The position numbers and the translations under genes were made by a program. Source: an uncultured Clostridia bacterium (lineage in GTDB: Bacteria > Bacillota > Clostridia > TANB77 > CAG-508). Taken from it: a stretch of DNA of 64,000 bases. The stretch is taken from assembly GCA_934140005.1 (NCBI GenBank), contig CAKPBB010000004.1, forward strand, positions 18,172 through 82,171. Direction: 5' to 3'. The stretch's first letter is position 1, and every line of letters starts with the position of its first letter. Below the pieces are notes generated by a model. The model did not search any database and was not told the origin of the DNA. It was given only the letters and a program-made list of their open reading frames with translations. Positions 9,792 through 18,970 of the stretch are shown here, piece by piece.

Positions 9792-9924
9792 TTTTCCTCT
9801 TTCGTTTTTTATTCTTTACTAGTCTAATATTATAACTCTATTATTTATGCAGGTCAATTCTTTCAGCAAAAGCTTAATAATTAATATGATTCATCTATGA
9901 CACTGTCGCACCATAAAAACAAAT

Positions 9925-10416
9925 TTATACCGTCAAGTTTAAATAATTAAAGACCGATAGTTCTATAATATATGACAACATTTTCCTATACTCATTTATC
10001 CTAAATTTAACAAAACCTTCTAAAATCATTGTTTTATTATCTATAAAATAATTGTAAATTATTGTGGCTAATATATCTTTATTACAATTTAATGTACATT
10101 CTGGAGATTCAATAATTTTCTTAGTTATACGAAGAATTGCTTCTTGTTCTTCTTCTTCCAAATAAAAATAATTTTCTTTTATATCATTTTTTATAATTTT
10201 ATCTTGATAAAATTTTTCTATCAAATTTGCAATTTTGCTTGCTACTATTTCTAAAAACTCTTTTTTATATTCTCCACTATAATGAATAATAACATTTTGA
10301 AATATTTTAAATTTATAGCTTGATAAGTACATTTTCTCCATTGATATTTCATCTAATTCTTCTAGTAAATAATCTATTTTGCTTAAATCATTTGTTTTTA
10401 TACATATTGATTTCAT
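9925..10416 (-). CDS. Short YtxC-like sporulation protein
   Basis: A 163-residue protein resembling the N-terminal part of the YtxC family (putative sporulation protein, usually near 280 residues). Seen are a central helix-rich region and the late motif EGFVKFRINEYRKMLSYIIE, which in longer members lies mid-protein and is followed by another 80-100 residues. Here a stop comes soon after. The 133 bases downstream did not show the missing part in the frames I read. It could be a naturally short member or a truncated gene. GAGAGGAG supports the start. Function unknown; membership is by motif memory. Confidence 0.55.
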   Translation of the reverse strand: MKSICIKTNDLSKIDYLLEELDEISMEKMYLSSYKFKIFQNVIIHYSGEYKKEFLEIVASKIANLIEKFYQDKIIKNDIKENYFYLEEEEQEAILRITKKIIESPECTLNCNKDILATIIYNYFIDNKTMILEGFVKFRINEYRKMLSYIIELSVFNYLNLTV

Positions 10417-10627
10417 ACTTGCTTTCTCCTCTCACAAACTTATTATTTACTAAAAACTTAATATTATCATATTCATTTCAATAAATTTTGGAGCAAGTAC
10501 ATTTTTAGATTTCTTAAATTTACTGTAAGATTATATATTTTATTTTTTTGCATAAAAAATGAACCCTCATTATTAAACAAATCATGTCTAATAATTTAGA
10601 TTCACTTCATATCAGAACTATTTAATT

Positions 10628-11167
10628 TTAGTAATTTTCTGCTTTAATTTCAAAGAATGATTGTGGATGTTGGCAAACTGGGCAAACTGCTGGTGCTTCT
10701 TTTCCAATTACAATATGTCCACAATTTCTACATTTCCAAATTGCATCTCCATCTTTGCTAAATACTAATTTTTCTTCTACATTAGCTAATAATTTTTTAT
10801 ATCTTTCTTCATGTTCTTTTTCAATTTTTCCAACTGCTTCAAATAAGTATGCAATTCTTGTAAATCCTTCTTCTCTAGCTTCTTCAGCCATTCTTTCATA
10901 CATATCTGTCCATTCATAGTTTTCTCCAGCAGCAGCATCACTTAAATTTGTTGCTGTAGATGGGATATCACCATCATGTAATAATTTGAACCATAATTTA
11001 GCATGTTCTTTTTCATTATCAGCTGTTTCTTGGAATATAGCAGCTATTTGCTCATATCCTTCTTTTTTAGCTTTACTAGCATAATAAGTATATTTATTTC
11101 TTGCTTGTGACTCTCCTGCAAAAGCATCCATTAAGTTTTTCTCTGTTTTTGAACCTTTTAATTCCAT
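10628..11167 (-). CDS. rbr: Rubrerythrin
   Basis: Non-haem di-iron peroxidase that protects anaerobes from hydrogen peroxide. The 179-residue protein has a ferritin-like four-helix domain with EXXH-type iron ligands (ESQARNKYTYYASKAKKEGYEQ; ETADNEKEHAKLW; GKIEKEHEERY) and a C-terminal rubredoxin domain with two CXXC pairs (WKCRNCGHI, CPVCQHP). The frame extends 35 codons upstream, but AAGGAGGAATTAAAATG fixes the start at 11167. A strong promoter and a perfect palindrome lie just upstream, suggesting redox- or peroxide-responsive control. It is monocistronic. Confidence 0.96.
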   Translation of the reverse strand: MELKGSKTEKNLMDAFAGESQARNKYTYYASKAKKEGYEQIAAIFQETADNEKEHAKLWFKLLHDGDIPSTATNLSDAAAGENYEWTDMYERMAEEAREEGFTRIAYLFEAVGKIEKEHEERYKKLLANVEEKLVFSKDGDAIWKCRNCGHIVIGKEAPAVCPVCQHPQSFFEIKAENY

Positions 11168-11186
11168 TTTAATTCCTCCTTGTTTT

Positions 11187-11248
11187 AAAATAGGAATAAT
11201 TCCTATTTTGTATAGTGCAATTATATTATTATTTTCTATAAAAATCAA
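11187..11248 (-). promoter_or_regulatory. Rubrerythrin promoter with 23-bp palindromic operator
   Basis: On the minus strand there is TTGATT (11243-11248), exactly 17 bases, then TATAAT (11220-11225). Ten bases further begins a perfect palindrome with 11-bp arms AAAATAGGAAT around a single central base (11187-11209), lying over the expected early transcribed region and upstream of the ribosome binding site. It shares only the AAT-N-ATT core with the PerR box, so the regulator is uncertain. Confidence 0.75.
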
Positions 11249-11318
11249 TATAAAATAAAAATATTTTTGCAAATTTTTAAATCATTTATTCACATTTCAA
11301 AATTATTTTTATATTCCA

Positions 11319-12254
11319 TTATTTATACCGGCAAGCTACAATTTCAGTCATATTTTCTATTAGTTCATCAATTTCTTTTGGTGTAACAATAAAGTTTAAA
11401 TCAGTTGGTATTAAAGCATTTTTTATAGAATTTAATTCACTATTTTCGGCAAAATTTCTTACATCAATAATTTCTTCTACAATATCATTATTTTTAGTAT
11501 TTTCCAGATTATTGAGCCAAATATCTATTCCATCTTCTACCAATGTAACTGCATCTATAACGGTTGGTATTCCTAAAGCTACAACCGGCACTTTCAAAGT
11601 TTCTTCAGTAAGCTCAAGCCTTGCATTTCCAACACCACCACCAGGAACAATCCCAGTGTCTGAAAGCTGTATTGATTTACTAATTCTGTCAACACTTTTA
11701 GAACATAAACTATCAATTACCAAAACAATTTTTGGTTTAATATTTTCAACAATTCCTCTTACAAACTCCAATGTTTCAATTCCTGTAGTTCCTAAAACAC
11801 CTGGTGCAATGGCACTAATTGCTCTTGCATTTTCATCAATATATTGTGGTAAATATTTTTTTATATGCCTTGTTATTTCTATTTTTTTTACAACTTTTGA
11901 CCCCAATGCATCTGGTGTAGAATATAAATTTCCTAACCCCACCACTAAAATATCATCACTTTTTCCAATATGCTTATCTATAATTTTTCCTATTTCAGTA
12001 CTTAATATATTAACAATTTTCTCTTTTTCTTCATCTGGAATATAGTTCATTTTCTTCAAATCAATTGTAACATAATTACCGATTTTTTTATTTAAAGCTT
12101 CTTCACCTTCTTTAGTTTTAATCTCTACTCTTGTAATTTTCATATTTTCCAGATTTTCTTCATTACACTCAATACCAGGAATCTCTGTTTCTAATTTATT
12201 TGCTTTCCTAAAAATATCTCTTCTTTCTATTGCCATATCAGTGCGAAAAAACAT
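11319..12254 (-). CDS. gpr: Germination protease (spore protease) Gpr
   Basis: Aspartic-type endopeptidase that degrades the small acid-soluble DNA-binding proteins of spores at germination. The 311-residue product has the typical order: N-terminal propeptide (MFFRTDMAIERRDIFRKANK), VVGLGNLYSTPDALGSKVV and LVIDSLCSKSVDRI, both with conserved aspartates, then SDTGIVPGGGVGNAR and ALGIPTVIDAVTLVED. The frame extends 12 codons upstream, but the ATG at 12254 follows AAAGGGGTGG, and the upstream ATG overlaps a likely -10 element, so 12254 is preferred. Presence of gpr is strong evidence for a spore former. Confidence 0.95.
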   Translation of the reverse strand: MFFRTDMAIERRDIFRKANKLETEIPGIECNEENLENMKITRVEIKTKEGEEALNKKIGNYVTIDLKKMNYIPDEEKEKIVNILSTEIGKIIDKHIGKSDDILVVGLGNLYSTPDALGSKVVKKIEITRHIKKYLPQYIDENARAISAIAPGVLGTTGIETLEFVRGIVENIKPKIVLVIDSLCSKSVDRISKSIQLSDTGIVPGGGVGNARLELTEETLKVPVVALGIPTVIDAVTLVEDGIDIWLNNLENTKNNDIVEEIIDVRNFAENSELNSIKNALIPTDLNFIVTPKEIDELIENMTEIVACRYK

Positions 12255-12287
12255 AATGACCACCCCTTTAAAACGTTTTTCATTTAT

Positions 12288-12316
12288 CATTATGCTCGTA
12301 TTTTTCCAATTTATAC
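12288..12316 (-). promoter_or_regulatory. Sigma-G-like promoter of gpr
   Basis: On the minus strand GTATA (12312-12316), 17 bases, then CATAATG (12288-12294). This matches the forespore sigma-G pattern GHATR-N17/18-CATNHTA at all but the last base, and gpr is a known forespore-expressed gene in Bacillus. The spacing to the ATG at 12254 fits a leader of about 27 bases. Confidence 0.6.
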
Positions 12317-12350
12317 TAGACTTATTGTCAATTGCTTACATTTTAAATTC

Positions 12351-12384
12351 AAAAAAATACTAGTCATTTTCCATAACTAGCATT
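12351..12384 (-). terminator. Terminator after the frameshifted membrane gene
   Basis: Arms AATACTAGT (12356-12364) and ACTAGCATT (12376-12384) pair over nine bases with one wobble, followed on the minus strand by seven T residues. Confidence 0.75.
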
Positions 12385-12392
12385 TTTTGATT

Positions 12393-13929
12393 TTATTCTG
12401 GTAATATTACAACTTCTGTGTTTTGATAATATTTATTGTAACTTAAAACTTTATTAGAAACATATACATAAAATCCTTCATTTTCATATACTGAATTCTT
12501 CACATAAGTTTCGCCTTCGAAATAATATTTTTCATATAATTTTGTAACTTCCACTCTATTCATTAAAGTAAAATATGCTTGACTAGATAAAGTTGAAACA
12601 ATTAAAATATCTGGCAAATCATCTTTCATTTCTTCTAAAGTCATATAATCCGGCTCATTTTCTCTCCATGAATAAAATCCTTTATTATTAAGTTTATTTG
12701 AAAATATGTTCTTTGAAAAATATGGCTCTATTGCAGTAGCACTATATCCAATACCATATATTTTCATATCCTTATAACCATTATTGTTATTTATAAATTC
12801 TACTATGTTTTTAGCTGCAGAATATTGATAATAATAATCATATCTACAAGTTTTATATGAATAAAAAATTTGTATAAAGCAAACAATTAAAAACAAGAAT
12901 TTTATTGTTTTATCATTATTATTTTTATCCAATTTACCATGAATTATTAGTGCAAATAATATTATTTCAAAAACTATTCCTATATGCCATTTATTACAAT
13001 AAAAGAAACTTAAAAATAAATATACTGGTAATACATATAATAAAAATTCAAAATATCTTTTATCTCTAAAGTATACAAAAAAACTTACAATCACAGTAAC
13101 GGCTGTAACTATGCTACATGTTAAAAGATTACTTCCATTAGTAACTAATGTATCTGATATAACTGTTAATGCCCATTCCCATTTTCTATATTCACTATTT
13201 TTAAATTCTACATGGTCAGATGGAGTTCTAACATAATATGCGGTTACAAGGAAAAGTGAAAATAGTAAAACTATTACAATCCAATTTTTGACTACTTTGC
13301 TTGTTTTAATGTCTTCTTTACCTAATAGCTTTGATTTTTTGTTTTTTATATAATTATAAGTAAGCCCTATAACTTGCAACCCATATACAAATGAAATACA
13401 AGCTGCTAAAATGCAAGTATGTGATGAAATACTAAGTAATACAGCTACTCCGCAAGCCAAATAAAAATGGTTTTTCTAGTTTCTTTTTGTATAAAACTGC
13501 TATATACATTAAAGTTGGAAAAATTAAACAATAACTCCTTGCAACAATTGAGTATTGATAAAATATATAGTATGTAAATGGTAATATTATTTTTATATAT
13601 AATGGTAAATTAGTTTTATATTCAAGAATTGCAACTCCAATTGCCGAAAAAATAATTGGAATTATATAGTAATATTGATATTGCCAACCAAAACTAATAA
13701 AAGCCTTTAAAATCAAGTGCCAAAGTGCTGGGCTTCCTTCATATCCCATATAATTTTGTAGTAGTTCTGGAATTGTAGTATCTCTTGCAAGCAACCATGC
13801 TTGTGCTTCATCAGCCCAAGGTTCATGTTTGCTACCAATAAATAGTGCTAAAGCAATAAATGATGCTAAAGCTAATGTTTCTACCATTATTTCAAAAAAT
13901 TTCTTTAATTTTTTCATCTTTTGCTCCAA
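12393..13929 (-). pseudogene. Polytopic membrane glycosyltransferase-like protein, frameshifted
   Basis: Two overlapping frames form one protein. The first (13432-13929) starts MEQKMKKLKKFFEIMV and carries HEPWADEAQAWLLARDTTI, a signature of GT39/PMT-like (RgtA-D-type) membrane glycosyltransferases with the catalytic Asp-Glu on the first outer loop; it breaks off after KKKLEKPFLFGL. The second (12393-13460) begins without an ATG and continues directly with further TM helices and an outer C-terminal domain. Removing one T from the five-T run (plus-strand A run at 13463-13467) joins them as KPFYLACGVAVLL. Together they would be about 510 residues with roughly nine or ten TM segments. It may be a real pseudogene, a phase-variable homopolymer or a sequencing error. 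Confidence 0.7.
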
Positions 13930-13974
13930 TATTTTTATTACCCAAATTTCTAATAAGAAATTTAATCTTTATAG

Positions 13975-14008
13975 AAAAAGTGGGCTTTAAATTTTAATAT
14001 AAAGCCCA
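13975..14008 (-). terminator. Terminator after yebC
   Basis: Perfect 9-bp arms TGGGCTTTA (13981-13989) and TAAAGCCCA (14000-14008), followed on the minus strand by CTTTTT. Confidence 0.85.
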
Positions 14009-14066
14009 TTTTATATATAGACTAAACTTAAATAGCCTATTATTTTCTATATAAATTTAATATGTA

Positions 14067-14792
14067 TTATTCTTCCCAGTTATGGAATACTTCTAATACA
14101 TCATCTAATTCTTCAAGATTGTCGATAAGTCTTTGCATTTTTTCTGCTGATTTTTCATCTAATGATACATAAGTACTTGGTACCATTTGAATTCCAGCTT
14201 CTAAGAATTTGATTCCATTTTCTTCTAATTTTTCCATTACAGATGTAAAATCTGCTGGAGCTGTTGTTATTTGGTAAACTTCTTCTTCAGATGCAAAGTC
14301 TTCTGCACCACTATCAATTGCAAGAAGCATTAAATCATCTTCTCCAAGTGGGCAATCCTCTTTTTCAATGACAATAACACCTTTTTTATCAAACATATAT
14401 GATACACAACCAGATGTACCTAAATTTCCACCTGCTTTATCAAATACATGTCTAACATCAGCAGCTGTTCTATTTTTATTATTTGTAGAAGCATTTACAA
14501 TTACAGCAACACCATTTGTGCCATATCCTTCATAAGTAATTTCTTCATAAGTTTCATTGCTTCCTTCTCCAGATGCTTTTTTGATTGCATTGTTAATTGT
14601 ATCATTTGGCATATTATTTGCCTTACATTTTGCTATAACATCTTTTAATTTTGAATTTCCAGAAGGATCAGGTCCACCTTGTTTTACTGCTATTAGTAAC
14701 TCTCTTCCTAATTTTGTAAATATTTTTCCTCTTGCTGCATCAGCTTTTCCTTTTTTGGCTTGTATATTATGCCATTTGCTATGTCCTGACAT
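14067..14792 (-). CDS. yebC: YebC/PmpR family transcriptional or translational regulator
   Basis: A 241-residue cytoplasmic protein of the universal YebC family. The N-terminal MSGHSKWHNIQAKKGKADAARGKIFTKLGREL is diagnostic, followed by GGPDPSGNSKLKDVIAKCKANNMPNDTI and, later, YEGYGTNGVAVIV and NLGTSGCVSYMFDKKG. Family members act as DNA-binding regulators in some bacteria, and some help ribosomes through difficult sequences; which applies here cannot be told. AAAAGGAGGAAAAAATATG gives the start. It is a single-gene unit with its own terminator. Confidence 0.96.
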   Translation of the reverse strand: MSGHSKWHNIQAKKGKADAARGKIFTKLGRELLIAVKQGGPDPSGNSKLKDVIAKCKANNMPNDTINNAIKKASGEGSNETYEEITYEGYGTNGVAVIVNASTNNKNRTAADVRHVFDKAGGNLGTSGCVSYMFDKKGVIVIEKEDCPLGEDDLMLLAIDSGAEDFASEEEVYQITTAPADFTSVMEKLEENGIKFLEAGIQMVPSTYVSLDEKSAEKMQRLIDNLEELDDVLEVFHNWEE

Positions 14793-14963
14793 ATTTTTTC
14801 CTCCTTTTAATTTCTTATTTTTGCAATCAATATTCTAACATATATTTTTTATTTTGTGTAGTAGTTTTAAGAATTTTTTCACTAACAATTATAAGATTTT
14901 CATTTTATTATAAAAATTAGTCACATAAAATATTGCTCTATTCAATAAAAATTGGTTAAAAAT

Positions 14964-15013
14964 TTTTGACAACCATACCCATATTATGTGTCATATCGGT
15001 ATGATTGTCAAAA
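14964..15013 (-). terminator. Long hairpin terminator closing the 15-22 kb operon
   Basis: Arms TTTTGACAACCATACC (14964-14979) and GGTATGATTGTCAAAA (14998-15013) pair over 16 positions with one mismatch; on the minus strand a run of T residues follows. It lies just after the last gene of the HerA-SPFH operon. Confidence 0.8.
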
Positions 15014-15025
15014 TCAATCTACTAA

Positions 15026-16228
15026 TTATACATTATCTCTTTTACTGCCTTTGTTAATTCTCTTATCACTATCATTTATGCTCAAATCCATTTTATGGTC
15101 TTGTATTCTTTCTACAAGCCAGTATATAAGCCAACTATCTAAGAATATTCCCAAAGCCAAAGCTGTACCAAAACCATCAGTAAATATTGCTGTAATAGTA
15201 AGAATTACTAAAATAGCAATTATTGCATAGTCTATATACATTCTAATTTGTATAAGCTTGCCTTTTGCATTTAAAATTGTACCTTCTCTATTAAGCTTTT
15301 TATTATTTTTATTTATAACTTTATTTGTTTTTTCTCTTGAAATTCTTATATATTCAGGTGTTACTTCTTCAATTTCCTTAATATTATTTCTTATTTGTTC
15401 CATAGTCATTGTTGTAGCAAATGTACTATATAATTCAGCATGTAATGGATTATTTGTATATGTTCTAGTAGATTTCAAATATCTTCCTGCAAGAATTCCA
15501 TCTCTTGTAATTCTATTAAAACTTGTCATTCTGTATGTATCATTATAATATGTACCATTTACCGGATGTTGACAATATTCTGTTGTAGATTTTGAAATTT
15601 CAAAATATTTTCCTACAATATTTTTCAACCATGATTCTTGACATTCTGGTGCAATTCTTCCAGTTTCTTCATAAAATTTATTTAATTTTGCTGTATATTC
15701 TGCTAATTCTTTTTCTTCCTCTTCAATTCTCTTTTTTAGCTCAAAATAATGTTGTAAATCATTGCTATATTTACCAAATTCTTCATCAATATTATCTTTT
15801 TCACTTATTTTCTTAATTCTATCATAACAACTCAAAATTTCATCATACAAGTTCCAACCAGCATAATTTGTTAAATTTGAAGAATTTTCATTAAAATTAG
15901 ATTTTTTTAGAAGTTCAATATCTACTTTTACTAATTCAATATATGCTTCTGCATCTAAACTATCTTCTCTAATTATCTCTTGTAATATTCCTTTTGCTAT
16001 ATCATATTCTTCAATTTTCATATGTTTTTTAGCTTGTTCTAATTTAGTATTTCTGCCTTTTATACCATCAACTTCAACTTTTCCAGAAATCTCTAATTTA
16101 TATTTTTCTATTGCCTCTTCTATTACTACTTGACTTCCACAATATTGACATATTGTGTTCTCCAATTTATCATTTACTTGAATATTTGCTCCACAATTAG
16201 GGCATTTTGCATCTTTTAATTTTACCAT
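15026..16228 (-). CDS. Zinc-ribbon membrane protein (paralogue 1)
   Basis: A 400-residue protein. The N-terminus LKDAKCPNCGANIQ ... TICQYCGSQV is a two-CXXC zinc ribbon of the type found in B. subtilis YdjG and other TFIIB-like zinc-ribbon proteins. Residues about 60-130 look like a TPR-like helical pair (EEYDIAKGILQEIIREDSLDAEAYIELV), followed by a coiled-coil stretch and a middle domain. Two TM segments lie near residues 330-370, with a short charged tail. It is the last gene of the operon, next to a paralogue whose first 55 or so residues are nearly identical. AGGAGGAAAATAAA precedes its ATG. A role in membrane stress sensing is suggested only by context with the SPFH protein. Confidence 0.7.
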   Translation of the reverse strand: MVKLKDAKCPNCGANIQVNDKLENTICQYCGSQVVIEEAIEKYKLEISGKVEVDGIKGRNTKLEQAKKHMKIEEYDIAKGILQEIIREDSLDAEAYIELVKVDIELLKKSNFNENSSNLTNYAGWNLYDEILSCYDRIKKISEKDNIDEEFGKYSNDLQHYFELKKRIEEEEKELAEYTAKLNKFYEETGRIAPECQESWLKNIVGKYFEISKSTTEYCQHPVNGTYYNDTYRMTSFNRITRDGILAGRYLKSTRTYTNNPLHAELYSTFATTMTMEQIRNNIKEIEEVTPEYIRISREKTNKVINKNNKKLNREGTILNAKGKLIQIRMYIDYAIIAILVILTITAIFTDGFGTALALGIFLDSWLIYWLVERIQDHKMDLSINDSDKRINKGSKRDNV

Positions 16229-16246
16229 TTTATTTTCCTCCTATTT

Positions 16247-17050
16247 TTATTTACCCGTAATAGACCTTGAAATAAATTCTGAGATCATGACTATTAAACC
16301 TCCTCCTACTTGAAGGATAAGATACCATTTAGCAACTAGTCCTATGCCATGATTAAAAAATTTTCTTTCTTTTATTACTTTTCCACGAAAAGTCTTTATT
16401 TTTTCTATACTATCACTTAGTCTTGGCTTATAATTTTCATCTAATTCATCATATCTTTTTATAATTTTGTCACTTTCTGAAATTGCACCAATATAATCAG
16501 TTTTAAAATTAAGTCCATCTGTATACAATTTCAAATTTTCTATCTTACGTTCAATTTCCTTTATTTCTAGTTCATTATCTTGTATTTTAGATTGTTCTTC
16601 TATATATTTATTAAACTTTTCTACAAAATCTTTATATTCTGATTTTTTATCTAATTTTGTTATATAATTAGGATATGTATTTATTTCACGTGACCAACAA
16701 CTAGGATAACTTGTACTTCCAGTAAGAGTCATATTTCTTGAAATAGTTAATAAAACTCCTTTATATGCTTCAATCTCTTCTGGATTATCTCTAATAATTT
16801 GATAATATGTTTTTAATGCACTATTATAATCTTCTAATTTTATATAGCTTTCAGCATTTTTATATAATTTACTAATAGAATTTATACCATCAACTTCAAC
16901 TTTTCCTGAAATTTCTAATTTATACTTTTCTATAGCCTCTTCTATTACTACCTGGCTTCCACAATACTGGCATATTGTACTCTCCAATTTGTCATTTACT
17001 TGCATATTAGCCCCGCAGTTAGGACATTTAGCATCTTTTAGTTTTATCAC
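16247..17050 (-). CDS. Zinc-ribbon membrane protein (paralogue 2)
   Basis: A 267-residue paralogue of the next gene. It opens with the same zinc ribbon (KLKDAKCPNCGANMQ ... TICQYCGSQVVIEEAIEKY), then TPR-like helices (LEDYNSALKTYYQIIRDNPEEIEAYKGV), a coiled coil and a single C-terminal TM segment (LVAKWYLILQVGGGLIVMISEF). An ATG at 17065 is in frame but has no ribosome binding site. GTG at 17050 follows GGGGGA with 7-base spacing and lines up exactly with the start of the paralogue, so I prefer it. The first 55 residues differ from the paralogue at only about four positions, whereas the rest has diverged strongly. Confidence 0.68.
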   Translation of the reverse strand: MIKLKDAKCPNCGANMQVNDKLESTICQYCGSQVVIEEAIEKYKLEISGKVEVDGINSISKLYKNAESYIKLEDYNSALKTYYQIIRDNPEEIEAYKGVLLTISRNMTLTGSTSYPSCWSREINTYPNYITKLDKKSEYKDFVEKFNKYIEEQSKIQDNELEIKEIERKIENLKLYTDGLNFKTDYIGAISESDKIIKRYDELDENYKPRLSDSIEKIKTFRGKVIKERKFFNHGIGLVAKWYLILQVGGGLIVMISEFISRSITGK

Positions 17051-17088
17051 TTGATTTTCCCCCATTTTACACTTGTGTTCTTTTTATA

Positions 17089-17751
17089 TTACTTCATCTG
17101 ATTTCTTGTTATTATTAAACTATGTATTTTATTTATTTGTTCATCTATTACATTGTAAACATTATTTTGAATATTGTTTTCTAAAATAGCAATAGCTTGT
17201 AATATCTCACTATCAATTTGTGAAGTATCTTCACTTATATTTATTTTAGTACTTTTTACATCATCATAAGCTTTTTCAACTTTTTTATAGACTTCTCTAT
17301 CACTTATATTTTTCAAAAGTGTATTTAGTCTAGTAGTCATATCACTAACTTTATTATAATTTGTTTTATCTTTTTCCAAAGAATTTTCAGAAGAATTATT
17401 TGCCATTGTATTTGAAGCCATTGCAATAACGAATAATCCTAATAATATAATTTGAGTTACTATTGTAACTGTTATATTTTTTAAATTACATATAATAAAT
17501 ATTGTACTTATTATAAATGTTAATAAAAAATATAGTGCAACAATTGGCAATCTTGAATAATTCATAAATTTATAATCTTTTTTTCCAAACATAATTGTAA
17601 AGAAAAGAGCAATTATTACTGATAAATTTAAAAATCCAATGTTAATACATCTTGCTGTATTGAAATCTTTTACTGTAGTAAATACAACAACATTAACCAT
17701 TATCAAAGCTACTGCACATATAATTCCAAATAATATTTTATTATTTTTCAT
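17089..17751 (-). CDS. Four-TM membrane protein of unknown function
   Basis: A 220-residue protein. Four hydrophobic segments fill residues 5 to about 118 (ILFGIICAVALIMVNVVVF, FLNLSVIIALFFTIMFG, VALYFLLTFIISTIFII, TQIILLGLFVIAMASN). The C-terminal 100 residues are helical and charged, presumably cytoplasmic (DMTTRLNTLLKNISDREVYKKVEKAYDD). The frame extends 8 codons upstream, but AAGGAGGGAAGAATAATG fixes the start at 17751, where it overlaps the stop of the SPFH gene (TAATG) and is translationally coupled. By position it could correspond to YdjH in the B. subtilis pspA-ydjGHI operon; I see no sequence evidence for that. Confidence 0.6.
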   Translation of the reverse strand: MKNNKILFGIICAVALIMVNVVVFTTVKDFNTARCINIGFLNLSVIIALFFTIMFGKKDYKFMNYSRLPIVALYFLLTFIISTIFIICNLKNITVTIVTQIILLGLFVIAMASNTMANNSSENSLEKDKTNYNKVSDMTTRLNTLLKNISDREVYKKVEKAYDDVKSTKINISEDTSQIDSEILQAIAILENNIQNNVYNVIDEQINKIHSLIITRNQMK

Positions 17752-18920
17752 TATTCTTCCCTCCTTGTTCCACATTCAGGACAAAATTTCGCACCTGCAT
17801 CTAATTTAGCACCACAATTCTTGCATTTTATTTCTTCAATTTTCGCTCCGCAGTTCATGCAAAACTTACTGCCTTCTTGTAATTCATGTCCACATTCAGG
17901 ACATTTAATAGTTTTATTTTTTTCTGGTTGAACTACTGCTTTTGGTGCAAATCTTGAAGCTCTTGGTGGTTGATTAACATTATTTGTCTGTGTTTGATTA
18001 CCAGACATTGGTGAAAATAATTGTCCTGCTAGATTATTAAATATTCCAGCAGATGCTGCTCCAACACCTATTCCAGCTCCCATTGCAGCTGCTCCACCAG
18101 CATTTGGATTATTCGCAATATCTTTTAAAAGTTCTTTTGCTGTAAATTTGCCCCAATTATCGCCTTCTATTTTAGCTTCAATATTTTTTGCATGAGAATT
18201 TGCATAAGCTGAATTTATTATTGCATAGTTTGGGTCATTTTCAGGTATTGAAATATCTGAAACATAGAAATTAACTAATCTTATACCATACTCATCTAAA
18301 ACTTCTGCAAGTTCTGTTTCAGCCATCTTACTAATTGTTTCTAATTCTGTATTCATATCTAAAATTGTTAAATGACTATTTTTCATTGCAGTTGCAACAA
18401 TTGTTTTTATTTTCATTTGAAATGCTGACCTAAATCTATTATTTAGTTCCTCTTTAGTAAATGAAAATGTATTTCCAACTAATTTTACAAAAAACTTTTT
18501 AGCATCATTTACTTGTATTGAATAACTTCCTCTAGCTCTTACTCCTACTGCAAAATTATATTCAGCATCTCTCATCTGTATTGGAGAATCAGTTCCCCAT
18601 AATAATTCCAATTTATGAGCTTTATCTATAAAATATATTTGACAACTATAAGGACTTGTTCCTCCTGAAACCACTTTTTGCAATTTTTCTATAAATGGAT
18701 AATTAGCTGTATTAAGAGTATGTCTACCACCAACAAGTGTTTCAACAACTATTCCATCTTTTACAAATAAAGCTTCTTCTGATTCCATTACTATTACTTG
18801 AGTATTTGTATTAAAATCTTCAATAGGTGCTTTCCATACTAATTCATCAAATGGTCTATCGTTTTTTATTACGCTATATAAGCCTTTTTCTTCTTCTTTT
18901 TCTGTATTAAATATGCTCAT
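17751..18920 (-). CDS. SPFH-domain (YdjI/virion-core-like) protein with two C-terminal zinc ribbons
   Basis: A 389-residue cytoplasmic, membrane-associated protein. Residues about 20-240 form an SPFH/band-7-like domain of the YdjI type (DELVWKAPIEDFNTNTQVIVMESEEALF; GVRARGSYSIQVNDAKKFF; LLNFYVSDISIPENDPNY-like segment). A Gly/Ala-rich linker follows (near residues 270-295), then two zinc ribbons: CPECGHELQEGSKFCMNCG and CKNCGAKLDAGAKFCPECG. In B. subtilis YdjI recruits PspA to the membrane; there is no PspA gene in this operon. The ATG at 18920 is chosen because AAAGGA lies 9 bases before it, while the earlier in-frame starts are too close to it. Confidence 0.8.
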   Translation of the reverse strand: MSIFNTEKEEEKGLYSVIKNDRPFDELVWKAPIEDFNTNTQVIVMESEEALFVKDGIVVETLVGGRHTLNTANYPFIEKLQKVVSGGTSPYSCQIYFIDKAHKLELLWGTDSPIQMRDAEYNFAVGVRARGSYSIQVNDAKKFFVKLVGNTFSFTKEELNNRFRSAFQMKIKTIVATAMKNSHLTILDMNTELETISKMAETELAEVLDEYGIRLVNFYVSDISIPENDPNYAIINSAYANSHAKNIEAKIEGDNWGKFTAKELLKDIANNPNAGGAAAMGAGIGVGAASAGIFNNLAGQLFSPMSGNQTQTNNVNQPPRASRFAPKAVVQPEKNKTIKCPECGHELQEGSKFCMNCGAKIEEIKCKNCGAKLDAGAKFCPECGTRREE

Positions 18921-18970
18921 TATTTTCATTCCTTTCTCAATACACAAACTATATAAACTTAATATTTAAA

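Noticed and set aside
12255..12290. Upstream ATG adding 12 residues to Gpr
   Set aside because: It overlaps a sigma-G-like -10 element and has no ribosome binding site; the internal ATG has one.
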